A DNA stretch of 64,000 bases. It comes from an uncultured Pseudomonadota bacterium (GTDB lineage Bacteria > Pseudomonadota > Alphaproteobacteria > Rs-D84). Numbering within the stretch: position 1 is the stretch's first letter; each line of letters begins with the position of its first letter. Where the stretch lies: positions 144,621-208,620 of the forward strand of contig CAMZIQ010000002.1 of assembly GCA_947307295.1 (NCBI GenBank). The letters run 5' to 3'. Of this stretch, positions 37,554 to 47,278 are shown one piece after another. A program made the position numbers and the translations under genes. The notes beneath the pieces are model-generated. The model ran no database searches. It saw nothing but the letters and a program-made list of their open reading frames with translations, and was not told the origin of the DNA.

Positions 37554-39632
37554 ATGCCTTTGGATTATATGGAAAATTTAAATGCAGAACAAAAATTGGC
37601 TGTCACGACTGTTGACGGTCCGCTTTTGGTGCTGTCTGGGGCAGGAACAGGCAAAACGCGTGTGCTGACATCCAGAATTGCGCATATTTTGTCTAATGGA
37701 TTTGCCAGACCGTGGGAAATATTGGCATTGACGTTCACAAATAAAGCTGCCAATGAAATGCGATTTCGTGTCGCGCAATACGGGGATATATCGCATTTGT
37801 GTGCTGATTTATGGATGGGAACTTTTCATTCTATGTGCTTGCGTATATTGCGTGCAAATTATGCAGCGGCTGGTTTGCAACGTGATTTTTTGATTTATGG
37901 CGAAGATGATCAAAAGGCTGTTCTTAAACGAGTTATAACAAATCTGGGGCTGGATACCAAAGAATTTAACCCATCCGATTGGGTTGATAAAATATCTGGT
38001 ATCAAAGATAAAGGGGCATTTGATTTTGCTAACATGAATCTGTCGGCGGTATCTCAGAAAATATTATGTGCATATAACGAAGAATTAGCCCGCCTGAACG
38101 CGATTGATTTTGGTGATATAATCTTGTTCGTTTTAAAATTATTCAGCGTGCACGATGAAATTTTGCATAAATATCAGTATCAATTTAAATACATCATGGT
38201 CGATGAATTCCAAGATACCAATGCTTCGCAAATGAATTTGTTAAAAATGCTGACAAAAGACAAAGAAAATCCAAATATTTGTTGCGTGGGTGATGATGAC
38301 CAATCTATTTATTCGTGGCGTGGTGCAGAAATTAAAAACATTCTGGAATTTGAAAAAACTTATCCTGGGTCAAAGATAATTCGATTGGAAACTAATTATC
38401 GCAGTACTGGTAATATTTTGGGCGCAGCCAATTCCGTGATAAAAAATAATATGGGACGTTTGGGTAAAGATTTGCGGACTGCGCCTGGTGTTGAAAATGG
38501 TGAACCAGTATATGTGTTTCAATTACCAAGTGATTGGGGCGAAGCGCACTTTGTCACAGATATCATTATGAAAAATGCGAATAATAATTTTTCTGATTTT
38601 GCTGTGTTAATTCGCGCTGGGTCTTTGTCCAGAACTTTTGAAGAAGAATTTACGGCACGTGGGGTGCCTTATAAACTGGTCGGTGCAACAAAGTTTTATG
38701 ACAGGGCAGAAATACGAGATGCGATTGCATACATAAGATTGTTGGTTTATCCATTCGATGATATTTCTTTTGAACGTATTATATCTAAGCCAAGTCGTAA
38801 TATAGGTCCGGCGGCGATTAATAAATTACGCGAAAGTGGAAAACATTTAATGGATGCGTTGCGTATCACAAAATTGTCTGCAAAACAACAAAGTACAACT
38901 GATGAATTTTTGTCTGCATTTGATTTTGATTGGCAAAATACCACGCCAAAAGATGCTGTGCAGCAATTATTGGAACGTGTTGGTTATTTGAAAATGTGGC
39001 GTGAATCCAAAGATGCTGACAGCGAAGAAAGATTAAATCATATTCGTGAATTGATAAATGGTGTTGTGTCAAAATATGATACTTTGCCGGCATTTTTGGA
39101 ACATGCTGCGTTAATGATGACGGATGATAACGATAATGAATCAGATGATAAAAATGTCGTATCTATTATGACGATACATGCCGCCAAAGGTTTGGAATTT
39201 AATACTGTATTTTTACCAGCATGGGAAGCGGGTATTTTCCCAAATGAAAAAGCAACCCAAGATGGCGATTTAGAAGAAGAACGCAGATTGGCTTATGTCG
39301 CGATTACACGTGCACGTGTTCGTGTTATTATAACTTATGCGATGGTTCGAACTGTATTTGGTCAAAGATTATATCAAAACAAATCACGATTTATTGATGA
39401 AATAGATAAAAGTTTTGTAAATAACAACAGCTGTTATACAGATAAAAAAGATTATTCTAAAAAAACAGAAACACGCGTATCACAAAGAATAGAATCTGTT
39501 GTTGGAAAAATGGTTGTACACAGCGAAATGGGTACAGGTGTTGTTATCGCAGAAAACGAAAATATTTTGACGGTGGCTTTTAAAACGCGTGGAATAAAAA
39601 ATGTTGCACGTGATTTTGTAAAATTTGTTTAA
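37554..39632 (+). CDS. uvrD: UvrD/PcrA-type superfamily 1 DNA helicase
   Basis: A 692-residue ATP-dependent 3'-5' helicase of nucleotide excision and mismatch repair. Walker A GAGTGKT is at residues 29-35, Walker B DEFQDTN near 220, motif III DDDQSIYSWRGA near 246, and motif V TIHAAKGLEF near 541. The C-terminal about 45 residues (GKMVVHSEMGTGVV...) form the Tudor-like domain usual in PcrA/UvrD. The length fits. The alternative start M6 is also possible; neither has a Shine-Dalgarno site. Its stop lies one base from the convergent VirB6-like operon. Confidence 0.92.
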   Translation: MPLDYMENLNAEQKLAVTTVDGPLLVLSGAGTGKTRVLTSRIAHILSNGFARPWEILALTFTNKAANEMRFRVAQYGDISHLCADLWMGTFHSMCLRILRANYAAAGLQRDFLIYGEDDQKAVLKRVITNLGLDTKEFNPSDWVDKISGIKDKGAFDFANMNLSAVSQKILCAYNEELARLNAIDFGDIILFVLKLFSVHDEILHKYQYQFKYIMVDEFQDTNASQMNLLKMLTKDKENPNICCVGDDDQSIYSWRGAEIKNILEFEKTYPGSKIIRLETNYRSTGNILGAANSVIKNNMGRLGKDLRTAPGVENGEPVYVFQLPSDWGEAHFVTDIIMKNANNNFSDFAVLIRAGSLSRTFEEEFTARGVPYKLVGATKFYDRAEIRDAIAYIRLLVYPFDDISFERIISKPSRNIGPAAINKLRESGKHLMDALRITKLSAKQQSTTDEFLSAFDFDWQNTTPKDAVQQLLERVGYLKMWRESKDADSEERLNHIRELINGVVSKYDTLPAFLEHAALMMTDDNDNESDDKNVVSIMTIHAAKGLEFNTVFLPAWEAGIFPNEKATQDGDLEEERRLAYVAITRARVRVIITYAMVRTVFGQRLYQNKSRFIDEIDKSFVNNNSCYTDKKDYSKKTETRVSQRIESVVGKMVVHSEMGTGVVIAENENILTVAFKTRGIKNVARDFVKFV

Positions 39633-39633
39633 A

Positions 39634-40965
39634 TTATTTTTTAATCCAATCTTTAAATATTTTTCCAGCAATACCTTTTGCATCGCCCCAAAGAGTTTTT
39701 GCATCACCTTGTATTTTTTCACCAAATGAATTATTGATACTGCCACCGACAGTTTTTGCCAATTCTTCTGCTTTGCCAGCCAGATATAATATCAGAGATG
39801 CGCATAATATATTAACCATCGCTGTTCGTGTTGAATAATCTGGATCGCCCCCAGTTGGCATAAGATAATTTAATAACGAAGAACATATTGCGATTATTAT
39901 TGCCAAAGATATAAAATAAATAGCAGCGTTTATAAATACAGATAATACACCAGATAATTTCTTTGTATTAAATATAGATAAAAATCCATTTAATATTTTT
40001 CCAACATAACCCTTTTCTGCGTTGGGTGGCAAAGCTTCTGCCAAAGCAGTAAAAGGCAACATTAACAAAGTTAAAAATAAATCTGTCACAACACCCAAAG
40101 TCATAAAGGCATATTTGAAAATACATTTTATAAATATAAAAACACAAATACCACCCATGAATATAGCCGTTGCACTGTGGCCAAATCCCCAAATGAACCA
40201 TTTAAAAGCTGTTCCTGTGGCATCATAAAAATACACAGAAAGATGGCTTGGTAAACACATAATGTTCGCGGATGCTTTTGCATCCAATAATAATTTAACA
40301 TGTTCATTATTGGCGACAAGAGTTGTGCCATTTTGGCTAACATAGTTTTGAATCGCTGTGCATGTATCAGAAATTCTTACACCTTGGGTATCTGCGACAG
40401 CATCCAATATAAAATCTGAAAATCTAGAACCCAAAGCCAGTACAGGACTAATTATATCTGCAAACAGTTTTTCTGTGCCGTAATCCAATACAACAAGCCA
40501 AATAATAACAACAATACCTTGTTTAAATATATAAAACAATTCTTCTTTATACGGCAATCCACGCTTAATCATCCTGTATGCTTCCATCATTACCCAAAAA
40601 GCATACATTATTAACAAAAATATAATTGTAAATCTGACCAATGATAAATGCAGCACATAATCCATGGATGATAACGCTTTCATAAGCATTAGACCGATTC
40701 TAACTTCGATAGGCACAAAATCTGAAGAATGTAAATTAGCCGTGAATTTTTGTTGAAATTCGGTTGCTTCGGATTTCATATTTTCAACAACTGTATCAAT
40801 GTTTTCTTGATTAATTAATTCCCCAAACTTATCCACTTGAGCCCTTGGGGTATTGCCCGTATATACCGCTGAAGTATCGATTTCATCAGCATAAGTTGAT
40901 GTGCACAAAGCACCGATGCATAAGATGCAAATTAAGAAACGAGATAAAAATTTTAAAATCCGCAT
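39634..40965 (-). CDS. TrbL/VirB6-like polytopic membrane protein, 443 aa
   Basis: Start ATG 40965 follows AAGGATAAC; the open frame extends 12 codons into the preceding gene. A signal peptide (to about residue 26, TYADE) is followed by a periplasmic segment and six or more membrane helices. Size, helix layout and the motif IISPVLALGSRF shared with the neighbours fit the TrbL/VirB6 family of type IV secretion inner-membrane channel subunits. It is the last gene of a four-gene operon, four bases after the previous stop. VirB6 assignment is by pattern, not by search. Confidence 0.65.
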   Translation of the reverse strand: MRILKFLSRFLICILCIGALCTSTYADEIDTSAVYTGNTPRAQVDKFGELINQENIDTVVENMKSEATEFQQKFTANLHSSDFVPIEVRIGLMLMKALSSMDYVLHLSLVRFTIIFLLIMYAFWVMMEAYRMIKRGLPYKEELFYIFKQGIVVIIWLVVLDYGTEKLFADIISPVLALGSRFSDFILDAVADTQGVRISDTCTAIQNYVSQNGTTLVANNEHVKLLLDAKASANIMCLPSHLSVYFYDATGTAFKWFIWGFGHSATAIFMGGICVFIFIKCIFKYAFMTLGVVTDLFLTLLMLPFTALAEALPPNAEKGYVGKILNGFLSIFNTKKLSGVLSVFINAAIYFISLAIIIAICSSLLNYLMPTGGDPDYSTRTAMVNILCASLILYLAGKAEELAKTVGGSINNSFGEKIQGDAKTLWGDAKGIAGKIFKDWIKK

Positions 40966-40969
40966 GTTG

Positions 40970-42418
40970 TTATCCTTGTTTCCATTTGTCACGAATTGCA
41001 TTAAATGCTTTGCCTGGCAAATTATAAGCTGCTTTGCCTGTATCTTTTACCCATTGACCGTAATTAAATTTATCTTCGCCCACTTTGTTATAGTTAAGAA
41101 GTTTATCGACTTCTGGTGATATAACCCAGAAATATAAAAAGAATACACCAATCATGAAAAGCAAGAAATCTAAGCCATTTTCCATAAAATCAAATGCGTG
41201 TCTGTATTGACTTTCTACATCTCGTTTCTGAGCCATAAAGCATTGTTTAAATGTATCTTTATCAAGCTCACCATCAACCAAAGATACCTGTTCACATTTG
41301 GTGAACGCTTGCATTACAGACATTGTTTGTGCATCCGAATTTGATGGTGTTATTTTACCTAACAAAGGTGGCATTATTGATGTAAAGCCATCCGATGGAT
41401 TTGGATAAAACGCATCAGCAGAAAAATAAACTACAGCGTAAACCAAAGTGATTTTTAAACTGATTTTTAATACAGAAACAGCAGCATTTACCAATATTTC
41501 AATTGCATTACCCATCGCTGTTTTCGCCAATCCCCAAACCTGTTCAAATGCGACAGCAGCGATTAAAAGTGGCATAAAAATAACCACAAAAACTAATTTG
41601 AAAACTACATTTAAAACTTGGAATACTAAATCAAAGCCTATGATTAAAAATAATATAACCAAACCCAATCCAGCCAACCAAGTAAACACACCGCCGCCAA
41701 GACCCAACCATGAATAATTCATCAAAGCAAATCCACCACCTGCGCCAGCCAGCATAACTGTATTAAGATTGTCCATCATACATATAAACGGTTGAAGTAC
41801 GGTTGATAAAATGTTGCTGTTTGCTGTTGCTACATCAATTGTGCATTCAGCACCACTTATTACATCTGTTGCTGCCATCGACAATAATGACCCCACATAC
41901 ATCACAGGTGTCACAATCAGATTAGTTGTTATTTTTAATACGGATGTTCCAGACCAATTAATTGCGCCAATCAATGCGCCTGCTATCATAACACGAACGC
42001 CTGTTTTCCAAACCTTTTCAAACCATTTGTTAAAGTCTAGTTTTGGTTCTGCATTAGTTAAATCTTTGACATCTTTTGATGCGGCTTGTTCATGAAGATA
42101 TTTTATTGTGTGTACCACCATAAATATCCCGAAGCCCAATGCCATTAATATCCACAAATGTTGAACCAATCCTACCCAAAGTGTTTCAGTTGCATTACCC
42201 ATAATGTCAAACAATTCTTGGATATAATAACACAAGAAACAACCATTTTTACCAGCTACACCGCCGTGTGAAGAAATTTGTTTCATGAAATTATCAACGC
42301 TGGTATAAGATAATGATGCGCCACCAATAGAATAACTTAAATACCAAATACCGACACCCAATGCTGCCAAAGCAATCACAAATTTTATACCTTTTTCAAT
42401 AAGCCATTTTTTGAACAT
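40970..42418 (-). CDS. TrbL/VirB6-like polytopic membrane protein, 482 aa
   Basis: ATG 42418 follows AAAGGAAAG. An N-terminal helix, a cysteine pair CFLC (about residue 59) and then about seven membrane helices are seen. Between them lie a charged loop (about residues 120-150) and a Gly-rich segment (about 240-275). The IVTPVMYVGS stretch matches the conserved P-x4-G element in the other four proteins here. The C-terminal tail is cytosolic and charged. Third gene of the operon; the frame also reads upstream into the preceding gene. Likely an inner-membrane secretion-channel paralogue. Confidence 0.65.
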   Translation of the reverse strand: MFKKWLIEKGIKFVIALAALGVGIWYLSYSIGGASLSYTSVDNFMKQISSHGGVAGKNGCFLCYYIQELFDIMGNATETLWVGLVQHLWILMALGFGIFMVVHTIKYLHEQAASKDVKDLTNAEPKLDFNKWFEKVWKTGVRVMIAGALIGAINWSGTSVLKITTNLIVTPVMYVGSLLSMAATDVISGAECTIDVATANSNILSTVLQPFICMMDNLNTVMLAGAGGGFALMNYSWLGLGGGVFTWLAGLGLVILFLIIGFDLVFQVLNVVFKLVFVVIFMPLLIAAVAFEQVWGLAKTAMGNAIEILVNAAVSVLKISLKITLVYAVVYFSADAFYPNPSDGFTSIMPPLLGKITPSNSDAQTMSVMQAFTKCEQVSLVDGELDKDTFKQCFMAQKRDVESQYRHAFDFMENGLDFLLFMIGVFFLYFWVISPEVDKLLNYNKVGEDKFNYGQWVKDTGKAAYNLPGKAFNAIRDKWKQG

Positions 42419-42437
42419 TGGTTGTTTTCTTTCCTTT

Positions 42438-43688
42438 TTATGGTTTCGCGGTTGTTGTCCCAGTTGTTGCTGCTTTTGTTGCCGAACCCGCCGCATCAGC
42501 GCCTGGGTTAACAATATTTTTTGCAATTTCTTTTACTTTATTACCAGCCATGCTGGTTAATTGCCATGCACTTTCGCCCGCTTCGTTTGAGGCTGCTTCG
42601 TTTTTAGAAACACCGAAAGCAGATAAAATCTGTGCAGATACTTCTGGAACTTTATCAGAGATATAATTAATCACATATACCAAAACTATTGCGCCAGCCA
42701 AAGTTATTTCCATCGCACTTGAATTATCTAAATCAAATTCAAATAATTGTTTAATAAATGAATCAGACGAATTCGAAATGGCTTCCATATTTACACCATT
42801 TTCTTTTAAAAATCCGCTGATAATCATCATGATAATAGTATATGTTAATATTGCTGCTGCAATGGATACAATAGCATTAACCAGTTTTTTAATTTGACCA
42901 GAACCTAAATCCCCACCCAGTTTTTTCATCCATTCAGGCGCATTTTTTGCATCTTTGAATATGAAAAATACGATTGACAGCGGGAAAAAGAAAGCAAACA
43001 TTGCCATAGCAACAATAACATCCATAAAACAGAATGAATATTTAATGAACAGTTTACCAAAATTATAAGTTAAAAATATTCCTATGAAGAATATAAAAAT
43101 ATGCCGAAATAGCATAGCAGTCCCCCTGAACGGATCAGGATTTCTAAGAAAATCCATAAAAGAAAAAGATTTGTCTAAAATGGCTATGCCGAATTTAAGG
43201 TATACTTGGAAATTAGATACGCTGGTTTCCAAAATTTTCAATATTGTATCACGTAAATCAGATGTGAAAAAGCTATAACTTTGTAAAGTAGCAGCATGGG
43301 TATAAGGTGGCAGTACGTAATCATCAGGTAATATCGCTTTCGAAAAATTATATGTTATTTCTGCAACTGGTTCAAATATAACCATGGATATAAGACGAGG
43401 TATCATCAATCCAGCTGTTAACAATGATAATGCAAGCAAAGATTTTATAAGAACAGGTTTAACACTTTCTTGGAAAAGTGGATCTTTGCCACCTTGTTTT
43501 ATGTTTTGCCATACAGCATTGACAATGTAAAAACTTAACAATATAACAAATGTTATAACAGCAAAGAAAGTTAATTGTTGATATACTTTGCCAGCACAAT
43601 TAGATATGATGGCAAACAGCGCGTCAAACAAAGGACAAGTCCAACACTTATCAGCAGTATCAATCAAAGTATTTGCAAAGTCTTGCAT
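42438..43688 (-). CDS. TrbL/VirB6-like polytopic membrane protein, 416 aa
   Basis: The N-terminus has DKCWTCPLFDALF, with a CxxC pair at residues 15-18 that matches SSCWTCQIFSDIM in the product at 45075. About six helices follow. The conserved VIFEPVAEI element is near residue 107. A long amphipathic stretch and an Ala/Thr-rich cytosolic tail end the protein. No signal peptide. Second gene of the operon, starting one base after the preceding stop codon. TrbL/VirB6-type channel function is inferred from topology and paralogy. Confidence 0.65.
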   Translation of the reverse strand: MQDFANTLIDTADKCWTCPLFDALFAIISNCAGKVYQQLTFFAVITFVILLSFYIVNAVWQNIKQGGKDPLFQESVKPVLIKSLLALSLLTAGLMIPRLISMVIFEPVAEITYNFSKAILPDDYVLPPYTHAATLQSYSFFTSDLRDTILKILETSVSNFQVYLKFGIAILDKSFSFMDFLRNPDPFRGTAMLFRHIFIFFIGIFLTYNFGKLFIKYSFCFMDVIVAMAMFAFFFPLSIVFFIFKDAKNAPEWMKKLGGDLGSGQIKKLVNAIVSIAAAILTYTIIMMIISGFLKENGVNMEAISNSSDSFIKQLFEFDLDNSSAMEITLAGAIVLVYVINYISDKVPEVSAQILSAFGVSKNEAASNEAGESAWQLTSMAGNKVKEIAKNIVNPGADAAGSATKAATTGTTTAKP

Positions 43689-43689
43689 G

Positions 43690-45006
43690 TTAGTGTCCCA
43701 AAATACCCTTTATTTTATCTTTTGCTTGCCACAAAGTTTTGACTGTGTTTGGCGTTGATTTTACCTTCCCCCAGGCAGTTTTCATATCCGAAGTCACATT
43801 GTTGTACAAATCGTGTTTAGTACCTTTTGTATACATATCTAATCTTTCGCGTGTTGTATTGAAAATGCTTTGCATCAAGAAAAATGTCAATATGGATGAT
43901 ATGCATAATATTATGTTGCCCCCGAAATTTCCCCCCGCGTTTGTTGCAAAATTAGTGGATGCCATACCACCTGTGGCAGCGCTGAATGCAGATGAAGACC
44001 AATTAAACAAAGCACGAACCACGGCAACATTTATGCACAGTATAAATGCACATGCTATCATAGTTATAATCAATTTTTTTAATGCATCAATTATTTGACC
44101 GAATGCGGCTGTTAAATTAAGCCATCCTGAATCTTTTTCTGGTTTCTTTGCAACCCATGTTAATACACAAAATGGATACATAATCAAAGATAAACAAAAA
44201 TCAAAAATAGCCTGGATAATCAATAATGCCATAAATAAATTTGACGATACAAATGCACTAACCAACAATCCGCCCGTAAGAAGATTTAAAAAAGCTTCGC
44301 CACCATGTGGGATGATTGTCATTGTGCCACGAACACCTTGCTTTAACTTTTTAAGTCCATATTTTATAACACGATTATTTTCATGAGAAATTACATGCAC
44401 AGGTCTGACCAGAAAATCACAACCACGTTTGGTTAACCATTTTTTATCGGCAATTGATGCGGGGCAGGTTGGAACACTTGATTCATCTACGCCGACATTG
44501 GCTATTTTTAAAACTTGTTCTGTGTATACAGAGCCAAATTCTAAAAATGGGTCAATAATCCATTCTGTCACATATGTTGGTTTTATTTGTAATAAAATAA
44601 GACATGCGATAATAGCACGCAAACATGGTTTGCCAATGTTTTCAGCAATAGACCAACCAGATGCTTCGTTTGACCACATTTCGCCACCACCAGAAAAACC
44701 AAAAAATCCAAGCCAATCTTTTGGTAAATACATCTTTGCCAGATATAAACCGATGTGAAAACCCAAATAAAGATATATTAATACGTAAATTAATCCTGTG
44801 CCTTTGCCAACGAAAAAATCATACAAAGAAGTTGCGATTGTCATCATAGATTCCAAAACCAAAGGAACAAAATGTGAAAGGTTAAAAGAATCTTCCAAAG
44901 AAAGTGCAGCCGCAGGTTGAACAAAAAGCATGCAAAAAACAACCGTACCAAATAGCCATTTGGTTTGCCTGAAAGCCCGGAAAACAGACGGTTTTTTTAT
45001 GTACAT
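43690..45006 (-). CDS. TrbL/VirB6-like polytopic membrane protein, 438 aa
   Basis: First gene of the four-gene minus-strand operon. It has a signal-like N-terminus (helix about residues 17-35, AAALS), then several membrane helices. The motif WIIDPFLEFGS (about residue 149) corresponds to the P-x4-G element of its paralogues. A periplasmic loop with two cysteines (CPAS, RGCD) lies between. The C-terminus is charged and helical. A TATAAT box on the minus strand at 45034-45039 lies 28 bp upstream of the ATG. Assigned to TrbL/VirB6 by shape and context. Confidence 0.65.
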   Translation of the reverse strand: MYIKKPSVFRAFRQTKWLFGTVVFCMLFVQPAAALSLEDSFNLSHFVPLVLESMMTIATSLYDFFVGKGTGLIYVLIYLYLGFHIGLYLAKMYLPKDWLGFFGFSGGGEMWSNEASGWSIAENIGKPCLRAIIACLILLQIKPTYVTEWIIDPFLEFGSVYTEQVLKIANVGVDESSVPTCPASIADKKWLTKRGCDFLVRPVHVISHENNRVIKYGLKKLKQGVRGTMTIIPHGGEAFLNLLTGGLLVSAFVSSNLFMALLIIQAIFDFCLSLIMYPFCVLTWVAKKPEKDSGWLNLTAAFGQIIDALKKLIITMIACAFILCINVAVVRALFNWSSSAFSAATGGMASTNFATNAGGNFGGNIILCISSILTFFLMQSIFNTTRERLDMYTKGTKHDLYNNVTSDMKTAWGKVKSTPNTVKTLWQAKDKIKGILGH

Positions 45007-45033
45007 TCTCTTTTTCTAATTTTTCTTTATTGA

Positions 45034-45067
45034 ATTATATCACATTTATAATAATTTATGGTATAAT
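45034..45067. promoter_or_regulatory. Divergent -10 boxes between the VirB6-like genes
   Basis: TATAAT on the minus strand (45034-45039) faces the four-gene operon, and TATAAT on the plus strand (45062-45067) lies seven bases before the ATG at 45075. No convincing -35 boxes are seen, so regulation by an activator or an extended -10 is possible. Confidence 0.5.
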
Positions 45068-45074
45068 TAAAATC

Positions 45075-46367
45075 ATGAAATGGTTAAAAAAATTTTGGAT
45101 TGGTTTTGTTGCTGCCATGCCACTGTCGGCATGGGGTCTTAATCCAGTGATTTTGGGTGGCTTGATGGGACTGGCTGGTTTAATGGGGGTTTCTGTTTGG
45201 CGAAGTGTTGCCCCTGTTAATATGCAAGAAGCTTTTACTTTCTTTTCTTCGTGTTGGACATGCCAAATATTTTCAGACATTATGTTAACTATGTCCAATA
45301 TATTGCCGGGTATATATAAATCTTTGGGATATGTTATTATTCCCATGGCTGCTTCATTATTGGCGGTATTTATGGCATGGCGTTTGTTTTCTGGTTTTTT
45401 AAATAACAAATTAGAAGAAGCATCAAAAATTACGGGTAATTTTGGAACTTATGCTGTCAGATTAACTTTGTTGATAGGTTTGTTGTTGATGCCATTACCA
45501 CGATTAATGACAAATGTTTTTATAGAACCAGCTTTGAATTTGGGAACATCCCTAGATTACATTGTGTCTGATAATGATGAATATTTAAAGTGTATGGTGG
45601 CAACAGCGGTGGCAGACCCTGTGTCTGGCAGCAAGAATGTCGCGGAATATGGTGCTTTTTCACCCAGTTTAAGACATCAATTGGCATGTGAAATCGCAAA
45701 TGTTCATCAGGTGACTGGGCTGGGATTTACTGTGGGTTGGACATTTTTAAATATGGCTTTTAATCGTGAATATATGTACAGTATTGCAGAACATATCCCG
45801 ATTTTTCCAAATGTTGGGATGGCGCTGGTTGGTGGGTTAGTGTTATTCATATATTTGTGTGCGCTTTTACCAATACCTTTGTACTTTTTGGAAATATTTA
45901 TAAAACTGTCTATGGATTTGATAATGTTGCCGTTAATGTTAATGTCTTGGATGTTTGATGATGATAACTTTGCAATATTCCCAAAAGGTGGTCAAACGAT
46001 TCGAAAAATGATAGAAGATGTAATTCAAGCAATTGTGGGAATTGCTTTGACAATCGTGTGTTTGTCTTTTTCGGTATTGTTCATAAATGCCGCTTTCCGC
46101 AATTGGTCTGGGGCGAATATTTTACAACAAGCTATAACAAATGGCGATTCGAAAGCGTTCATAGATGCGTTGATGATGAGTAACGATAGCTTAATCACAA
46201 TAATTCTGATGGGTGTATTCATAGCGATGTTTATGACGCTGATTCCGCAGTTAACCAATATGTTATTCAAGATTCAGATATCAGATAAGTATTATCAAAC
46301 AGCAAAAAAAGATTTGGATACTGCATGGAAAAACGTGAAAAAGTGGGGCTCAGCATTAAAAAAATAA
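45075..46367 (+). CDS. TrbL/VirB6-like polytopic membrane protein, 430 aa
   Basis: From ATG 45075 an N-terminal signal-like helix is followed by SSCWTCQIFSDIM (CxxC near residue 57), then about six helices. VFIEPALNLG (about 144) is the conserved element shared with the other four. The middle region FLEIFIKLSMDLIMLPLMLM and a charged C-terminal helix match the TrbL/VirB6 layout. It is transcribed divergently from the other four. The frame extends 15 codons upstream across the -10 box, so the later ATG is preferred; the mRNA may be leaderless. Confidence 0.65.
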   Translation: MKWLKKFWIGFVAAMPLSAWGLNPVILGGLMGLAGLMGVSVWRSVAPVNMQEAFTFFSSCWTCQIFSDIMLTMSNILPGIYKSLGYVIIPMAASLLAVFMAWRLFSGFLNNKLEEASKITGNFGTYAVRLTLLIGLLLMPLPRLMTNVFIEPALNLGTSLDYIVSDNDEYLKCMVATAVADPVSGSKNVAEYGAFSPSLRHQLACEIANVHQVTGLGFTVGWTFLNMAFNREYMYSIAEHIPIFPNVGMALVGGLVLFIYLCALLPIPLYFLEIFIKLSMDLIMLPLMLMSWMFDDDNFAIFPKGGQTIRKMIEDVIQAIVGIALTIVCLSFSVLFINAAFRNWSGANILQQAITNGDSKAFIDALMMSNDSLITIILMGVFIAMFMTLIPQLTNMLFKIQISDKYYQTAKKDLDTAWKNVKKWGSALKK

Positions 46368-46372
46368 AAAAT

Positions 46373-46404
46373 CAAGTGCTTTATTTAACAAAGTGCTCTT
46401 TTTT
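46373..46404 (+). terminator. Putative Rho-independent terminator with G-U pairs
   Basis: AGTGCTTT and AAAGTGCT pair over eight positions (two G-U) with a seven-base loop and a T-run. Confidence 0.55.
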
Positions 46405-46435
46405 ATTTAATCCGAATCTGATATAATTCATAGCG

Positions 46436-46945
46436 ATGAGTAAGTTTCCGATTCTTTATTGGCCATACAAAACAAATGGTAATGCAGATTACCAGTTGGC
46501 TCGCAAAGTTATAAACACAGCAACAGGCTTGATGCCTGATGTTATTAGTGATGATTTAGATTTGACCGCTATTTTCAAAGAAAACGAAAATGCGGTCGTT
46601 TATTATCCTGTATTTTGCGAATCGTGTGGTTGGTGGGGGGAATTATTGGGTGCAAATGCCGTAATTGTGGAAAAACAGATTATTTCCCCGGAATGTCAAT
46701 TAATGGTTGTTGTTGCCGAATCGCATGCTAAATCCCATGGAAGTCAACATTTATTGGCTGCTGAAATCAGACCTGCTAGCGGTTTTTTCAAGAAAATGAA
46801 TTCTTCTATTGCAACTGTGACTGATATGTTGGCAACGGATGCAGGAACTATTTTGGCTTTGTTTTCTGGAAAAAATCAAAATCAGTTTATAAATATTATC
46901 GAATCGACAGGTAATTCATATCTTGGCTGCATTGGACAATATTAA
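46436..46945 (+). CDS. Hypothetical protein, 169 aa
   Basis: A soluble protein of mixed alpha/beta character with no signal peptide. Cysteines at CESCGWW (about residues 60-63) might bind a metal, and HAKSHGSQH (about 97-105) is rich in histidine. I do not recognise the family. A TATAAT box eight bases upstream (46422-46427) suggests a leaderless or nearly leaderless transcript. It sits between the VirB6-like cluster and rpmE. Confidence 0.65.
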   Translation: MSKFPILYWPYKTNGNADYQLARKVINTATGLMPDVISDDLDLTAIFKENENAVVYYPVFCESCGWWGELLGANAVIVEKQIISPECQLMVVVAESHAKSHGSQHLLAAEIRPASGFFKKMNSSIATVTDMLATDAGTILALFSGKNQNQFINIIESTGNSYLGCIGQY

Positions 46946-46968
46946 TCCCAAAAAACAATAACTTTATC

Positions 46969-46996
46969 TTGATTTTATGAAAAAAGCAGGTATAAT
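46969..46996 (+). promoter_or_regulatory. Putative sigma70 promoter for rpmE
   Basis: TTGATT (46969-46974), 16-bp spacer, TATAAT (46991-46996), 42 bp before the ATG. Confidence 0.65.
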
Positions 46997-47038
46997 CTTC
47001 GGGCTATTACATGTAATTTAAAAACAAAGGACATTAAG

Positions 47039-47251
47039 ATGAAAAAAGGAATTCATCCAGAATATCACGAAATTAACGTCACAACTACTGACGGTAAAAC
47101 TGTAAAAATGTATTCTTCTGTAAAGAAAGATTTGGTTTTGTCTACGGACAATTTGAACCACCCAGCATGGACCGGTCAACGTAATAACGAAGGTGTAAAG
47201 GGTAAACGTTCAGAAGCTTTCAAAAGCAAATTTGCTGGCTTTAAATTTTAA
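47039..47251 (+). CDS. rpmE: 50S ribosomal protein L31
   Basis: The MKKGIHPEYHEI start and HPAWTGQ centre are those of L31 in its alphaproteobacterial form, which lacks the zinc-binding cysteines of the C+ type. The chain of 70 residues ends in a basic FKSKFAGFKF tail, close to the usual FNKRFGGF ending. An AAAGGAC site precedes the ATG. A housekeeping ribosomal gene with its own promoter. Confidence 0.95.
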   Translation: MKKGIHPEYHEINVTTTDGKTVKMYSSVKKDLVLSTDNLNHPAWTGQRNNEGVKGKRSEAFKSKFAGFKF

Positions 47252-47278
47252 TATCTTTATTTGTTGGGGGGCACAGAT

